Below are positions 1 to 8,644 of a stretch of DNA of 64,000 nt, in pieces (positions within the stretch are counted from its first letter, which is position 1; every line of letters begins with the position of its first letter). The notes beneath the pieces are model-generated. The model was not told the DNA's origin, made no database searches, and was given only the letters and a program-made list of their open reading frames with translations. Source of the stretch: Variovorax sp. (lineage in GTDB: Bacteria; Pseudomonadota; Gammaproteobacteria; Burkholderiales; Burkholderiaceae_C); assembly GCA_017744935.1 (NCBI GenBank), contig JAGIAI010000032.1:1-64000 (forward strand), in the 5' to 3' direction. The position numbers and the translations under genes were made by a program.

Positions 1-591
1 CATCCGGACATCTTCAACGTGCTGCTGCAGGTGATGGATCACGGGACGTTGACGGACAACAACGGTCGCAAGGCCGACTTCCGCAACGTGATCATCGTCA
101 TGACCACCAATGCTGGTGCCGAGACGATGAACAAGTCGACCATCGGCTTCACGAACCCGCGCCAGGCTGGCGACGAGATGGGCGACATCAAGCGCCTCTT
201 CACGCCGGAGTTCCGCAACCGCCTGGATGCGATCGTGAGCTTCAAGTCGCTCGACGAGCAGATCATCCTGCGCGTGGTCGACAAGTTCCTGCTGCAACTC
301 GAGACGCAGCTGGCCGAGAAGAAGGTAGATGTCACGTTCACCGACGCTCTGCGCAAGCATCTCGCGAAGAAGGGCTTCGATCCGCTGATGGGCGCGCGTC
401 CGATGCAGCGTCTGATCCAGGACACGATCCGTCGTGCCTTGGCCGACGAACTGCTGTTCGGTCGCCTGCAGGAAGGTGGTCGTCTGACGGTCGATCTCGA
501 CGACAAGGAAGAGGTCGTGCTGGATATCCAGCCGCTCCCCAAGAAGGAAGGCCGTTCGAAGCCGGAAGCGGAAGAGACGGCAGCAGGCTGA
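1..591 (+). CDS. clpA: ATP-dependent Clp protease ATP-binding subunit ClpA, C-terminal part
   Basis: This is the last 196 residues of a ClpA/Hsp100 unfoldase; the gene begins before the window and is open at base 1. ClpA unfolds substrates and feeds them to the ClpP peptidase in the cytoplasm. The visible part runs from the second AAA+ module (HPDIFNVLLQVMDHG, then VIIVMTTNAG) into the C-terminal small domain (GARPMQRLIQDTIRRALADELLFG). The short acidic end after QPLPKKEG is typical of ClpA. A strong hairpin with a T-run follows the stop, so this looks like the end of a transcription unit. The family call is secure. Confidence 0.95.
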   Translation, partial: HPDIFNVLLQVMDHGTLTDNNGRKADFRNVIIVMTTNAGAETMNKSTIGFTNPRQAGDEMGDIKRLFTPEFRNRLDAIVSFKSLDEQIILRVVDKFLLQLETQLAEKKVDVTFTDALRKHLAKKGFDPLMGARPMQRLIQDTIRRALADELLFGRLQEGGRLTVDLDDKEEVVLDIQPLPKKEGRSKPEAEETAAG

Positions 592-632
592 TATGCCGGG
601 CTTCCGCCATCCCGGCGGAATTCCCGCCACAC

Positions 633-666
633 AAGGCCGGTAGCATTGCGCTACCGGCCTTTTTTC
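633..666 (+). terminator. Rho-independent terminator after clpA
   Basis: A perfect 12-bp stem (AAGGCCGGTAGC paired with GCTACCGGCCTT) closes a 5-base loop and runs into a T-tract. It lies 40 bases past the clpA stop and 20 bases before the cardiolipin synthase start. Confidence 0.9.
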
Positions 667-685
667 TGTTCGCACAACTTTCGCC

Positions 686-2143
686 TTGATCCTCCCCGAG
701 CTCAGCCAGGAATGGAGAACGGGCCTCTCCCTTGCGTGGAGCGGCTACATCGCGGTCCTTTCCGTCTGGATCGTGATGCAGAAGCGCGCGCCGGTTTCGA
801 CGATGAGCTGGATCCTCTCGCTCGCGTTGCTGCCTTTCGTGGGCTTCCTCATCTACTACTTCCTCGGTCCGCAGAGGCTCAAGAAGCAGCGGCTGAGGCG
901 CCTTCGCAGTCGGGCGTTCGAACAAGCTCCGGGCGACATCGCGAGGCTGCGAGAGGCATCGAAGCATGCACCGCCCACCTTGCGGAAGCTCGCCGCCCTG
1001 GGAACGGCGGCCTGCGGGCTGCCGGTGTCGACCGCAATGTCGGTCGAGCTGCTGTCGGGCGGGGCCCACACCTTCGACACGATCTTCGACTGCATCCGTC
1101 AGGCGAAGGACCACGTGCATCTCGAGTACTACATCTTCGAGCCCGACAACATCGGTACGGCGCTGCGCGACCTGCTGATCGAGCGCGCACGCGAAGGCGT
1201 GACAGTGCGCCTGCTGCTCGACGCGCTGGGGTCCAAGCGCGTCGGCCGCAAGTTCATGGCGCCGATGCGCGAGGCCGGTGTGCATGTGGCACTGTTCCAT
1301 GACACCCGCATCGGGCGCCGCCTGCGCCCCGTGACCAACTACCGGACGCACCGCAAGATCGTCGTCTGCGACGGGCGCATCGGCTTCACCGGCGGCGTCA
1401 ACATCACCGACGAGGAAGACGCGCGCACGCGCCCCGATGCCTATCACGACGTTCATCTGAAGATCGTGGGAAGCGCCGTGCGCTGGCTCCAGACCACCTT
1501 CATCGAGGACTGGACCTACGCCACCGGCGAGACGCTGGGGCACGTGCACAAGGCGATCGACAGCATGTTCCCGCGCGTCGAAGCGGAAGACGGCGTTGGC
1601 GACATTCCTGTGCAGATCGTCACCAGCGGACCCGATAGCGCGGTCGAAGCGATCCACCGTATGCAGGTCGATGCGCTCCATGCCGCTGAACATCGCGCCT
1701 GGCTGACCACACCGTACTTCGTGCCGACGGAGCCGGCGTTGATGGCGCTCACGAGTGCCGCGCTGCGCGGCGTCGACGTACGTCTGCTGGTGCCGCGCCG
1801 CAGCGATTCGCTCATCGTGAGCGCCGCGGCGCGCTCCTACTACGACGAACTGATATCCGCCGGCGTCAAGATCTGGGAATACAAGGCGCGGATGCTGCAT
1901 TCCAAGACGCTGGTGGTGGACGACAACTGCGCGATGATCGGCACCGCAAACTTCGACAACCGCAGCTTCCGGCTCAACTTCGAAGTGTCTGCCGTGATCT
2001 ACGGCCCCATCCTCACCGGCGCATTGGTGACGCAGTTCCAGACCGACCTGCGCAATGCGTCGCCGGTGCGGGCCAACCGGCACCAGAGTTTCCCGCGGCG
2101 CCTGGCCGATGCCACGGCGCGTTTGTTTTCCCCTTTGCTTTGA
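686..2143 (+). CDS. cls: Cardiolipin synthase (phospholipase D superfamily)
   Basis: This 485-residue protein is predicted to condense two phosphatidylglycerols, or a related phospholipid pair, into cardiolipin at the inner membrane. Two N-terminal hydrophobic segments (around residues 12-28 and 40-58) are followed by two PLD half-domains, each with an HxK(x)4D motif: HRKIVVCD near residue 223 and HSKTLVVD near residue 408. Its length matches ClsA-type enzymes. The start is a TTG; the first in-frame ATG would cut into the first membrane segment, so TTG is preferred. It directly precedes exonuclease I with no gap, suggesting co-transcription. Confidence 0.9.
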   Translation: MILPELSQEWRTGLSLAWSGYIAVLSVWIVMQKRAPVSTMSWILSLALLPFVGFLIYYFLGPQRLKKQRLRRLRSRAFEQAPGDIARLREASKHAPPTLRKLAALGTAACGLPVSTAMSVELLSGGAHTFDTIFDCIRQAKDHVHLEYYIFEPDNIGTALRDLLIERAREGVTVRLLLDALGSKRVGRKFMAPMREAGVHVALFHDTRIGRRLRPVTNYRTHRKIVVCDGRIGFTGGVNITDEEDARTRPDAYHDVHLKIVGSAVRWLQTTFIEDWTYATGETLGHVHKAIDSMFPRVEAEDGVGDIPVQIVTSGPDSAVEAIHRMQVDALHAAEHRAWLTTPYFVPTEPALMALTSAALRGVDVRLLVPRRSDSLIVSAAARSYYDELISAGVKIWEYKARMLHSKTLVVDDNCAMIGTANFDNRSFRLNFEVSAVIYGPILTGALVTQFQTDLRNASPVRANRHQSFPRRLADATARLFSPLL

Positions 2144-2145
2144 CG

Positions 2146-3594
2146 ATGGCTCCTCACACCTTTCTCTGGCACGACTACGAAACCTTCGGGGCCGTGCCAC
2201 GCCGCGATCGACCGGCGCAGTTCGCCGCGATCCGCACCGATGCCGAACTCAACGAGATCGGCGAGCCATTGATGATCTTCTGCAAACCCGCCCCGGACTA
2301 CCTGCCGAGCCCGGAGGCCTGTCTGATCACCGGCATCACGCCGCAGCAATGCCTCGAGCAGGGCCTGCCGGAGCATGAATTCGCTGCGCAGATCGAAAGC
2401 GCGTTCTCGCAGCCCGGCACCATCGGCGTGGGCTACAACACAATCCGCTTCGACGACGAAGTCACGCGTTTCCTCTTCTGGCGCAACCTCATCGACCCCT
2501 ACGCGCGCGAATGGCAGAACGACTGCGGGCGGTGGGACCTGCTCGATGTGGTGCGCCTGACCTATGCGCTGCGTCCCGACGGCATCGAATGGCCGAAGAA
2601 GGCGGACGGCACCCAGAGCTTCAGGCTCGAGGATCTGAGCCGCGCCAACGGGCTCGTGCACGAAGCAGCGCACGATGCCTTGTCGGACGTTCGCGCGACC
2701 ATCGCCCTCGCACGCTTGATCCGCGACCGGCAGCCGCGTCTGTTCGACTTTGCCTTCGGACTGCACCGCAAGGACCGCGTCGCCAGCGAACTCGGCCTGC
2801 CGGCGACGAAGGAGGGCATGCGGCCCTTCCTGCACGTGTCGGGCATGTTCCCAGCCGAACGCGGATGCATCGCGGTGATGTGGCCGCTGGCGACCCACCC
2901 GACCAACCGCAACGAACTGCTCGCCTGGGATCTCGCGCAGGACCCGAGCGAACTGGGCCGCCTCGACGTCGAGACAATTCGGCTGCGCCTCTTCACGCGG
3001 ACCGCCGATCTGCCCGAAGGCATGGTGCGGCTTCCGATCAAGGGCATTCACCTGAACAAGTCGCCGATGGTGGTGGGCAACCTTCGCACGCTTGCACCGG
3101 CCATGGCCACGCGCTGGGGCATCGACATGGAGGCCGCCATGCGCCATGCCGCCATCGCGGCTTCGCTGCCCGACATGAGCAGCATCTGGCAGCGCGTCTA
3201 CGAACGCCCGAAGGAAAGCACGCCCGATGTGGACGAAGACCTCTATGGCGGCTTCATCGGTAACGGCGATCGTCGACGGCTCACACAGTTGCGCAGCCTT
3301 TCGCCTGAGCAACTCGCGCAGGCCCAGGAACGCACCGCTTTCGACGACCCGAGGCTTGAAGAACTGCTCTTTCGCTACCGCGCCCGCAATTTCGTCGACA
3401 CGCTGACCGAGGAAGAAGCCGAGCGCTGGGAGGCCCATCGCGTCGCGCGCCTGCTTGAAGGCGAGGGCGGTGCGCGCAATGTCGACGAGCTGTTCGCACA
3501 GATCGACACACTCGCCGAAAAGGCCGATGAACGCGGCGAAGAAATCCTTGGTGCGCTCTACGAGTACGCCGAGGCCATCGCACCGGCGGTCTGA
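2146..3594 (+). CDS. sbcB: Exodeoxyribonuclease I
   Basis: Exonuclease I degrades single-stranded DNA 3' to 5' and acts in recombination and mismatch repair. The N-terminus carries the DEDD-type exonuclease motif I as FLWHDYETFG, with acidic motif II in GYNTIRFDDE and motif III in the AHDALSDVRAT stretch. The SH3-like and C-terminal helical domains follow, for about 482 residues, the usual length. A TTG two codons earlier overlaps the cls stop, but the ATG at 2146 is the more likely start. The gene is packed between cls and a GNAT gene. Confidence 0.93.
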   Translation: MAPHTFLWHDYETFGAVPRRDRPAQFAAIRTDAELNEIGEPLMIFCKPAPDYLPSPEACLITGITPQQCLEQGLPEHEFAAQIESAFSQPGTIGVGYNTIRFDDEVTRFLFWRNLIDPYAREWQNDCGRWDLLDVVRLTYALRPDGIEWPKKADGTQSFRLEDLSRANGLVHEAAHDALSDVRATIALARLIRDRQPRLFDFAFGLHRKDRVASELGLPATKEGMRPFLHVSGMFPAERGCIAVMWPLATHPTNRNELLAWDLAQDPSELGRLDVETIRLRLFTRTADLPEGMVRLPIKGIHLNKSPMVVGNLRTLAPAMATRWGIDMEAAMRHAAIAASLPDMSSIWQRVYERPKESTPDVDEDLYGGFIGNGDRRRLTQLRSLSPEQLAQAQERTAFDDPRLEELLFRYRARNFVDTLTEEEAERWEAHRVARLLEGEGGARNVDELFAQIDTLAEKADERGEEILGALYEYAEAIAPAV

Positions 3595-3595
3595 G

Positions 3596-4114
3596 ATGAC
3601 GGTACGTCGCCTGCTCCCTGCCGACGCCGAGGCGTATCGTGCGCTGATGCTCGAGGGCTATACGCGCCATCCGGATGCGTTCACCTCGACGGCCGCCGAG
3701 CGCGAGGCACTCCCGCTCTCGTGGTGGCAGAGGCGCCTCGATGCCTCAGCGACCGCCGACCAGGTGGTGTTCGGCGCATTCGATGGCGGTGCATTGGTGG
3801 GGGCCGCCGGCCTGCAGTTCCAGGCGCGCGAGAAGGCGCGCCACAAGGCCGATCTCTTCGGCATGTACGTGGCGCCATCCGCACGCGGGGGCGGCCACGG
3901 GCGAAACCTGGTTGATGCCCTGCTCGATGAAGCGGCGGCCCGGGAGGGCGTCCGAATCGTCCAGCTCACCGTGACCGAAGGCAACGCGGCAGCGCAGACG
4001 CTCTACGAGCGCTGCGGCTTCAAGCCGTTCGGCGTCGAGCCGTACGCGGTCGCACTCGGCGATGCCTACCTGTCGAAGGTCCACATGTGGTGCGCCGTGG
4101 CGGCGCTCGACTGA
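3596..4114 (+). CDS. GNAT family N-acetyltransferase
   Basis: A 172-residue single-domain GNAT protein that should transfer an acetyl group from acetyl-CoA to an amine; the substrate is unknown. The sequence shows the beta4-alpha3 acetyl-CoA loop as MYVAPSARGGGHGRNLV and the later VTEGNAAAQTLYERCGF strand-helix typical of the fold. The ATG at 3596 lies one base after the sbcB stop, so it is probably the last gene of a cls-sbcB-GNAT unit. It ends convergent to the redoxin gene. Confidence 0.85.
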   Translation: MTVRRLLPADAEAYRALMLEGYTRHPDAFTSTAAEREALPLSWWQRRLDASATADQVVFGAFDGGALVGAAGLQFQAREKARHKADLFGMYVAPSARGGGHGRNLVDALLDEAAAREGVRIVQLTVTEGNAAAQTLYERCGFKPFGVEPYAVALGDAYLSKVHMWCAVAALD

Positions 4115-4130
4115 ACGTGCAGGCCCGGCC

Positions 4131-4781
4131 TCAGTGCAACGCGCGAGCGGCGCCGAGGATCACGTCTTCCGACGCCAGCTTGCCGATGCCGCCCAGGCCT
4201 TCGGTGCTGCACTCGATGTCGGCCCACCGTACGATGCCCTCGCGGTCGATCATGAAGTAGGCCTTGAGTTGGGGCCACTGCCTTTCCACGTCGACGTTGT
4301 CGGTCGGCGTGTTGACGTAGCCGTCGAGGTCCTGCATTGACTTGGCAAGCTCGGCGATCGGCATCGGCTCGGGCAAGTCGCCAAAGGGGTTCACGCGGAC
4401 CTGTTCCAGCGCCTGGATGAGATCCGGCGTGGGCTCAGGCTTCGGGACGCCGTATGCGCGATGTGTCGACAGCTCGGGGTCGGAGGCCAGCCGCAGCCGC
4501 GTCGGCCTGAACTTGAAGTAGCGTCGCGCGTTCTCCGGCGCGGTGGCCACCACGGCAAGGCTTTCCACGCTGAGGGACTTCAGCTTGTCGTCCAGGGTGC
4601 CGAGCTGGACCAGTTGCCGGCGGCAGAAGGGGCACCACAGGCCCACCAGCAGCGCCAGGAACAGCGGGCTTCGGCCGCGATAGTCCGCCAGGGAGATGGT
4701 GTCGGCATCGGCAACAGCCGGCAGCAAAAAGTCCGGGGCCGGTTCGCCCGGTGCAACGGGTGGGTTCATCGCCATCGTCAT
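4131..4781 (-). CDS. AhpC/TSA-family redoxin (peroxiredoxin-like)
   Basis: This 216-residue thioredoxin-fold protein has a CPFC motif at residues 50-53 (GLWCPFCRRQL), placing it among redoxin or AhpC/TSA-like thiol oxidoreductases that reduce peroxides or disulfides. No signal peptide is seen, so it is probably cytoplasmic. The start is the ATG at 4781, with a GGAG ribosome site six bases upstream. It lies downstream of, and on the same strand as, the hydrolase, TPR and FAD-oxidase genes, 129 bases away, so operon membership is possible but unproven. Confidence 0.8.
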   Translation of the reverse strand: MTMAMNPPVAPGEPAPDFLLPAVADADTISLADYRGRSPLFLALLVGLWCPFCRRQLVQLGTLDDKLKSLSVESLAVVATAPENARRYFKFRPTRLRLASDPELSTHRAYGVPKPEPTPDLIQALEQVRVNPFGDLPEPMPIAELAKSMQDLDGYVNTPTDNVDVERQWPQLKAYFMIDREGIVRWADIECSTEGLGGIGKLASEDVILGAARALH

Positions 4782-4910
4782 AGCGGACTCCTTCGCGCCT
4801 GCGACGCAGAAGCAGAGCTACGCAAATTACCACGCAGCGCGCGGCATCGCCAGAGGGCAGCAACCCGGGGCGCAGGGCGGTTGGTAGCCGTTTGTGACGA
4901 TCGGCACCGT

Positions 4911-5735
4911 TCAATTGCGCTGCAGGAAGGCCTCCACGGCCTCGTTGACGACGTCCGGATGCGTGACCGGCCCCATGTGGCCCAGATCGGTGAATTCCAT
5001 GACGGTGACCGAAGGAAGCACGCTGGTCAGCAGCCGCGCGACGCCGTGCGTCGAGGCGGGCGACCGTGCGCCGAGCATGTACAGGATCGGCATGTCGAGC
5101 GCTGCGAAGTCGCGCAGCAATGTTGGTTCGGTGAACAGGGCGTCCGCCCAGCCCGCGATGTTGCGCATGCTGCCGGCGATTTGCGCCTGTCGCGTTCCGG
5201 GCATCGACTTCCAGGTGCCGTCGCCCATCCAGTAGTCGATGAAGCGCTCGCCGGCCGCCATCGGATCGTTTGCGCGAATCGACCTCGCTGCATCGTCGGC
5301 GGCTGAGCGGATCCCGTTCGCGGACGGCTGCCCCGGCGCTTCCTGCTCGAGCACGGCGAAGAGGGTCGGCTCGTAGAGCACCATGGCGCGGACCCGCTCC
5401 GGAAACGACAGCGCGGCGATCAAGGCCACCGCCGCCCCGTACGAGTGGCCGACCAGGAAAAAGGGATGTCCCGCGGCCGCGAAGACAGGCTCCAGCAGTG
5501 CGACTTCATCGCTCAGCGTGACCGTGCGATTCGCCGGCCATGGGGGGCTTTTCCCGGCGCCGATCGAATCCGCCGCAAGGACACGGAAGCGCGGACTCAT
5601 CCGTTCGGTCAATGCGCGCCACTGCGATGACGTACTGGCGTTCGAATGAATGCAGACCACGCCGGGCCCGGTGCCGGTCTCACGGAAGAAAGGGACGTCC
5701 TGGAGCATCTCGACGTGCTGGGATGCGAACTGCAT
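4911..5735 (-). CDS. Alpha/beta-fold hydrolase
   Basis: A 274-residue alpha/beta hydrolase. The nucleophile elbow is GHSYG (LVGHSYGAAVAL), the oxyanion region is near CIHSNAST, and the catalytic His is in DLGHMGPVTHP near the C-terminus. These are features of esterase or C-C-hydrolase-type enzymes; the substrate cannot be named. It lies 27 bases after the TPR gene on the same strand, downstream of an FAD-linked oxidase, which suggests a shared small-molecule pathway. Confidence 0.82.
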   Translation of the reverse strand: MQFASQHVEMLQDVPFFRETGTGPGVVCIHSNASTSSQWRALTERMSPRFRVLAADSIGAGKSPPWPANRTVTLSDEVALLEPVFAAAGHPFFLVGHSYGAAVALIAALSFPERVRAMVLYEPTLFAVLEQEAPGQPSANGIRSAADDAARSIRANDPMAAGERFIDYWMGDGTWKSMPGTRQAQIAGSMRNIAGWADALFTEPTLLRDFAALDMPILYMLGARSPASTHGVARLLTSVLPSVTVMEFTDLGHMGPVTHPDVVNEAVEAFLQRN

Positions 5736-5762
5736 GGGGGTTCTCTCTTCGTTCGTGGTTGA

Positions 5763-7013
5763 TCAGGCGCTTTGCGGCGACCGGTGGGCCACTGCGCAGA
5801 TGCGTTCGACCGCCTCGCGCAGGGTGATATGCAAAACGTCGCGCTGGGCATGGCTGCCCCCAAACCGATGAGCCAGCGCTGGAAGGCTGGCCAGCAGCGT
5901 GATCGCAAGCGTGTCGTTGCCGCGGCCGAAGGCCATCATCGCGCGGCACGATGTGAGGCCGAGTTCCCGCGTAGCGCTTCCGTGGCGGGTGGGCTTCGAC
6001 TGCGCGGCGATCAGCGAGGTCTCCAGCCGCCGGGCGAGACCCCACTCGTGGGCACCGACGAAGGCCAGCGCAGCATGCAGGTCATTGAAGCTGCAGAAGC
6101 CATCGTCGATGTGCGAGGCCCACGCGGAGGCGAGTTCTACCCAGCGCGCGCCCAGATCGGTGCAGTGAAGGTCGAGGCGCCACAGCAGCGCAGCGGCGTC
6201 GATCAGGTCCGCGATCTGCGTCGAATGGCCGGCGCGCACGCGCCTGTCGTACAGCGCCAGTGCGTGTCCCCATTCGGCGCGCGCCAGATGAAACAGCGCG
6301 AGATGCCACCAGCAGTGCGTCGCGACGACGGTGCCTTCGCTCCACGCGGCGATGTGTCGGCGCATCCAGCGCACGCCGGCGTCCGCCTGCCCGGTCATCT
6401 CGAAGATGTGCGCCATCGCGTGGTGTGCGCGGGCGTCGCGTGGATTGAGTTCGAGGGCCGCCTGCGCAACGTCCTGTGCATGTGCGTACTCGCCGCTTTC
6501 CTCCAGGCTGAAGGCATGCATCGACAGGATCGTGTGATAGCCCGGCAGGTCGGGCGACCACGCGGGAAGGACCGATGCCACGCGATGCCGCATGTGACCC
6601 TCGTCGCCGGTCACGTGGTCGAATGCATGCGCCACCTGCAGCGCAAGTGCGTCCCTCGGATGCTGGTCGAGCAACTCGCTGAGCCTCGTCTTCGCAGCTT
6701 CGTAGTCATCGGCCAGCACGGCGTCGATGGCGGCCAAGTGCATCCGCTCGCGCGAGTTCGCTGTGAGCGTCGTCGTGCGGGCCCACACCGATCGGCCCTG
6801 CCGCACCTGCCGGGGATCGCGGCTGCAGATCAACTGATAGGCCCGCAGCACGTGCGCCATCACGAAGGTCGGGGCGTCGGCCAGCGCGATCTCCAGTTCC
6901 GCATCGGCACCGATGCGCCAGCCCTGGAATGCGGTGAGCGCGCGTTCGTACGCGGCGAGCGCCTCGGGCGTGGCGCCGGTGATGCTGTCTCCGCGATGGT
7001 CGACGAGGCTCAC
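5763..7013 (-). CDS. Tetratricopeptide repeat protein, TTC38-like
   Basis: This 416-residue protein consists of helical TPR-like repeats (for example AHAQDVAQAALELNPRDARA near residue 180) and resembles the TTC38-like family found widely in bacteria and animals; its biochemical role is unknown. The GTG start at 7013 has a GGAG six bases upstream. The eight-base gap from the preceding FAD-oxidase stop makes co-transcription very likely. No signal peptide is visible. Confidence 0.75.
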   Translation of the reverse strand: MSLVDHRGDSITGATPEALAAYERALTAFQGWRIGADAELEIALADAPTFVMAHVLRAYQLICSRDPRQVRQGRSVWARTTTLTANSRERMHLAAIDAVLADDYEAAKTRLSELLDQHPRDALALQVAHAFDHVTGDEGHMRHRVASVLPAWSPDLPGYHTILSMHAFSLEESGEYAHAQDVAQAALELNPRDARAHHAMAHIFEMTGQADAGVRWMRRHIAAWSEGTVVATHCWWHLALFHLARAEWGHALALYDRRVRAGHSTQIADLIDAAALLWRLDLHCTDLGARWVELASAWASHIDDGFCSFNDLHAALAFVGAHEWGLARRLETSLIAAQSKPTRHGSATRELGLTSCRAMMAFGRGNDTLAITLLASLPALAHRFGGSHAQRDVLHITLREAVERICAVAHRSPQSA

Positions 7014-7021
7014 TGCAGCTC

Positions 7022-8440
7022 CTACGGTGCGATGTTGAGGTTCATGCGGAACAGGTTGTCCGGGTCGTACTTCCGCTTTGCCGTCTGCAGCCGTGCGTAG
7101 TTCGCGCCGTAGCTGCCCTCGACCCGCGCCGCCTCGTCTTCCGTCAGGAAGTTGACGTAGCCACTCGCGGTCGCATGCGGCGCGGCTTCCTGGAACACGC
7201 GGCGTGCCCAGTCGCGCACCTTGTCGTCATCTGCCGGCTCGGACCAGCGGCCGTGCACGTTCATGATGTAGTTCGCGTCGCGGCCGGGGAAGGCGGTTTC
7301 CGATTGCTTCACCCGCCCCATTGCGCCGCCGAGTTGCGCCATGAAGATCTCGCACTGCGGGCCGGGCAGGCGGGCGACGCTAGCGATCAGCATGTCGAGC
7401 GCGTCGTCGCTGAGTTTGCTGAAGTTGTTGGACTTCCAGTAGTTGCGGCTACCGGGCATCAGCAGCGGGTCGACCACGGTCTGGAAGCCCGCGTACGGGT
7501 TCGGACCCAGCGCAACGGCGATCGGATCGCCGAACTTCGTGACCGGTGCGGCAGCGGCTTCACCGTTCTTCATCTCGCCGCAGTACACCAGTGGGAAGAT
7601 CACGACCTCGGTACCGTGCGCCGATTCGGGGAGGAAGGGCAGCGGCGGCGCCTTGCGCATCACGGTCCACACGCTCAGCTCGTCCGGCGAGGTCAGGTTG
7701 AAGTCGCGCCACGCGCGCAGCACCTTCTGCGCCTGCGCGAAGGGGTAGACCACCAGCCCCGAATACACCTCCGGCCCGACAGGGTGGAGCTTGAACTCGA
7801 ACGAAGTCGCCACGCCGAAGTTGCCGCCGCCGCCGCGCATGGCCCAGAAGAGGTCGGGCTCGGAGGTTGCGGAAGCGGTGCGCTTCGTGCCGTCCGCGGT
7901 GACCACGTCGACGCTCAGGAGGTTGTCCACCGTGAGCCCGTAGCGGCGCGAGAGCCAGCCGAAGCCGCCGCCCAGCGTCAGGCCGGCGACCCCCGTCGTG
8001 GAATTGATGCCCAGCGGCGTTGCAAGCCCATGTGCCTGCGCGGCCTTGTCGAAGTCGCTGAGGAGCGCGCCCGCGCCGACCCGCGCGGTGCGCTTCGCTG
8101 CATCGACGTCGACCGTCTTCATGCCCGACATGTCGAGCATCAGCCCGCCCTCGGCAACCGCGTTGCCTGCGATGTGATGCCCGCCGCCGCGCACGCTCAG
8201 AAGCATCTGGTGCTTGGCCGCGAACCGAATGCCGGCCTGCACGTCGGCATCGTCGGTGCACTTGGCGATCAGCGCCGGACGGCGGTCGACGGTGGCGTTC
8301 CAGATCTTGCGGGCCTCGTCGTAGGCCGCGTCACCCAGGCGAAGGACACCGCCCTTGATCTGGTCTGCGAAGGCATCGACGTCGGACTGCTGGACTTGCC
8401 GGACGTCCTTGTCCAGCGTAAGGTAGGTCAACGATGGCAT
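7022..8440 (-). CDS. FAD-linked oxidase with BBE domain (berberine-bridge/6-HDNO-like)
   Basis: A 472-residue flavoenzyme of the VAO/PCMH family. The FAD-binding domain shows LSVRGGGHHIAG, where a His (88 or 89) is the usual covalent FAD attachment site. The second covalent Cys of bicovalent relatives is absent: that region reads GINSTTGVAG. The C-terminal BBE segment (YGANYARLQTAKRKYDPDNLFRMN) is intact. It should oxidise an alcohol, sugar or amine using O2; the substrate is unknown. The ATG at 8440 is preferred over longer in-frame extensions because domain homology starts there. It is the first gene of the minus-strand unit and divergent from an AraC-type regulator. Confidence 0.87.
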   Translation of the reverse strand: MPSLTYLTLDKDVRQVQQSDVDAFADQIKGGVLRLGDAAYDEARKIWNATVDRRPALIAKCTDDADVQAGIRFAAKHQMLLSVRGGGHHIAGNAVAEGGLMLDMSGMKTVDVDAAKRTARVGAGALLSDFDKAAQAHGLATPLGINSTTGVAGLTLGGGFGWLSRRYGLTVDNLLSVDVVTADGTKRTASATSEPDLFWAMRGGGGNFGVATSFEFKLHPVGPEVYSGLVVYPFAQAQKVLRAWRDFNLTSPDELSVWTVMRKAPPLPFLPESAHGTEVVIFPLVYCGEMKNGEAAAAPVTKFGDPIAVALGPNPYAGFQTVVDPLLMPGSRNYWKSNNFSKLSDDALDMLIASVARLPGPQCEIFMAQLGGAMGRVKQSETAFPGRDANYIMNVHGRWSEPADDDKVRDWARRVFQEAAPHATASGYVNFLTEDEAARVEGSYGANYARLQTAKRKYDPDNLFRMNLNIAP

Positions 8441-8556
8441 GAGCTGCTCCTCGGATGAAAACGATGAAGACCTCGTCGCCGAGCTCGACGCACGGCGAGT
8501 GGGATCATTTTTTTCTTTCGTGCGGTGGCGCGCCGTACCTGAAGTCCGCGCGTCAT

Positions 8557-8632
8557 GTCCAATCGTCCGGCGTTGCGGACTGCCGGGCACGCGGGTTGCC
8601 CGATCGTCCGGGCGTCTTGTCCGATCCTCCGC
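8557..8632. promoter_or_regulatory. Three direct repeats between the FAD-oxidase and AraC-type regulator genes
   Basis: Three 14-bp direct repeats, GTCCAATCGTCCGG (8557), GCCCGATCGTCCGG (8598) and GTCCGATCCTCCGC (8619), start 41 and 21 bases apart, close to whole numbers of helical turns. AraC-family proteins typically bind such same-face direct repeats. Their position, immediately before the regulator and upstream of the divergent oxidase, suggests an operator for one or both. This role is inferred from pattern and context. Confidence 0.6.
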
Positions 8633-8644
8633 GGTGACGCCTCC

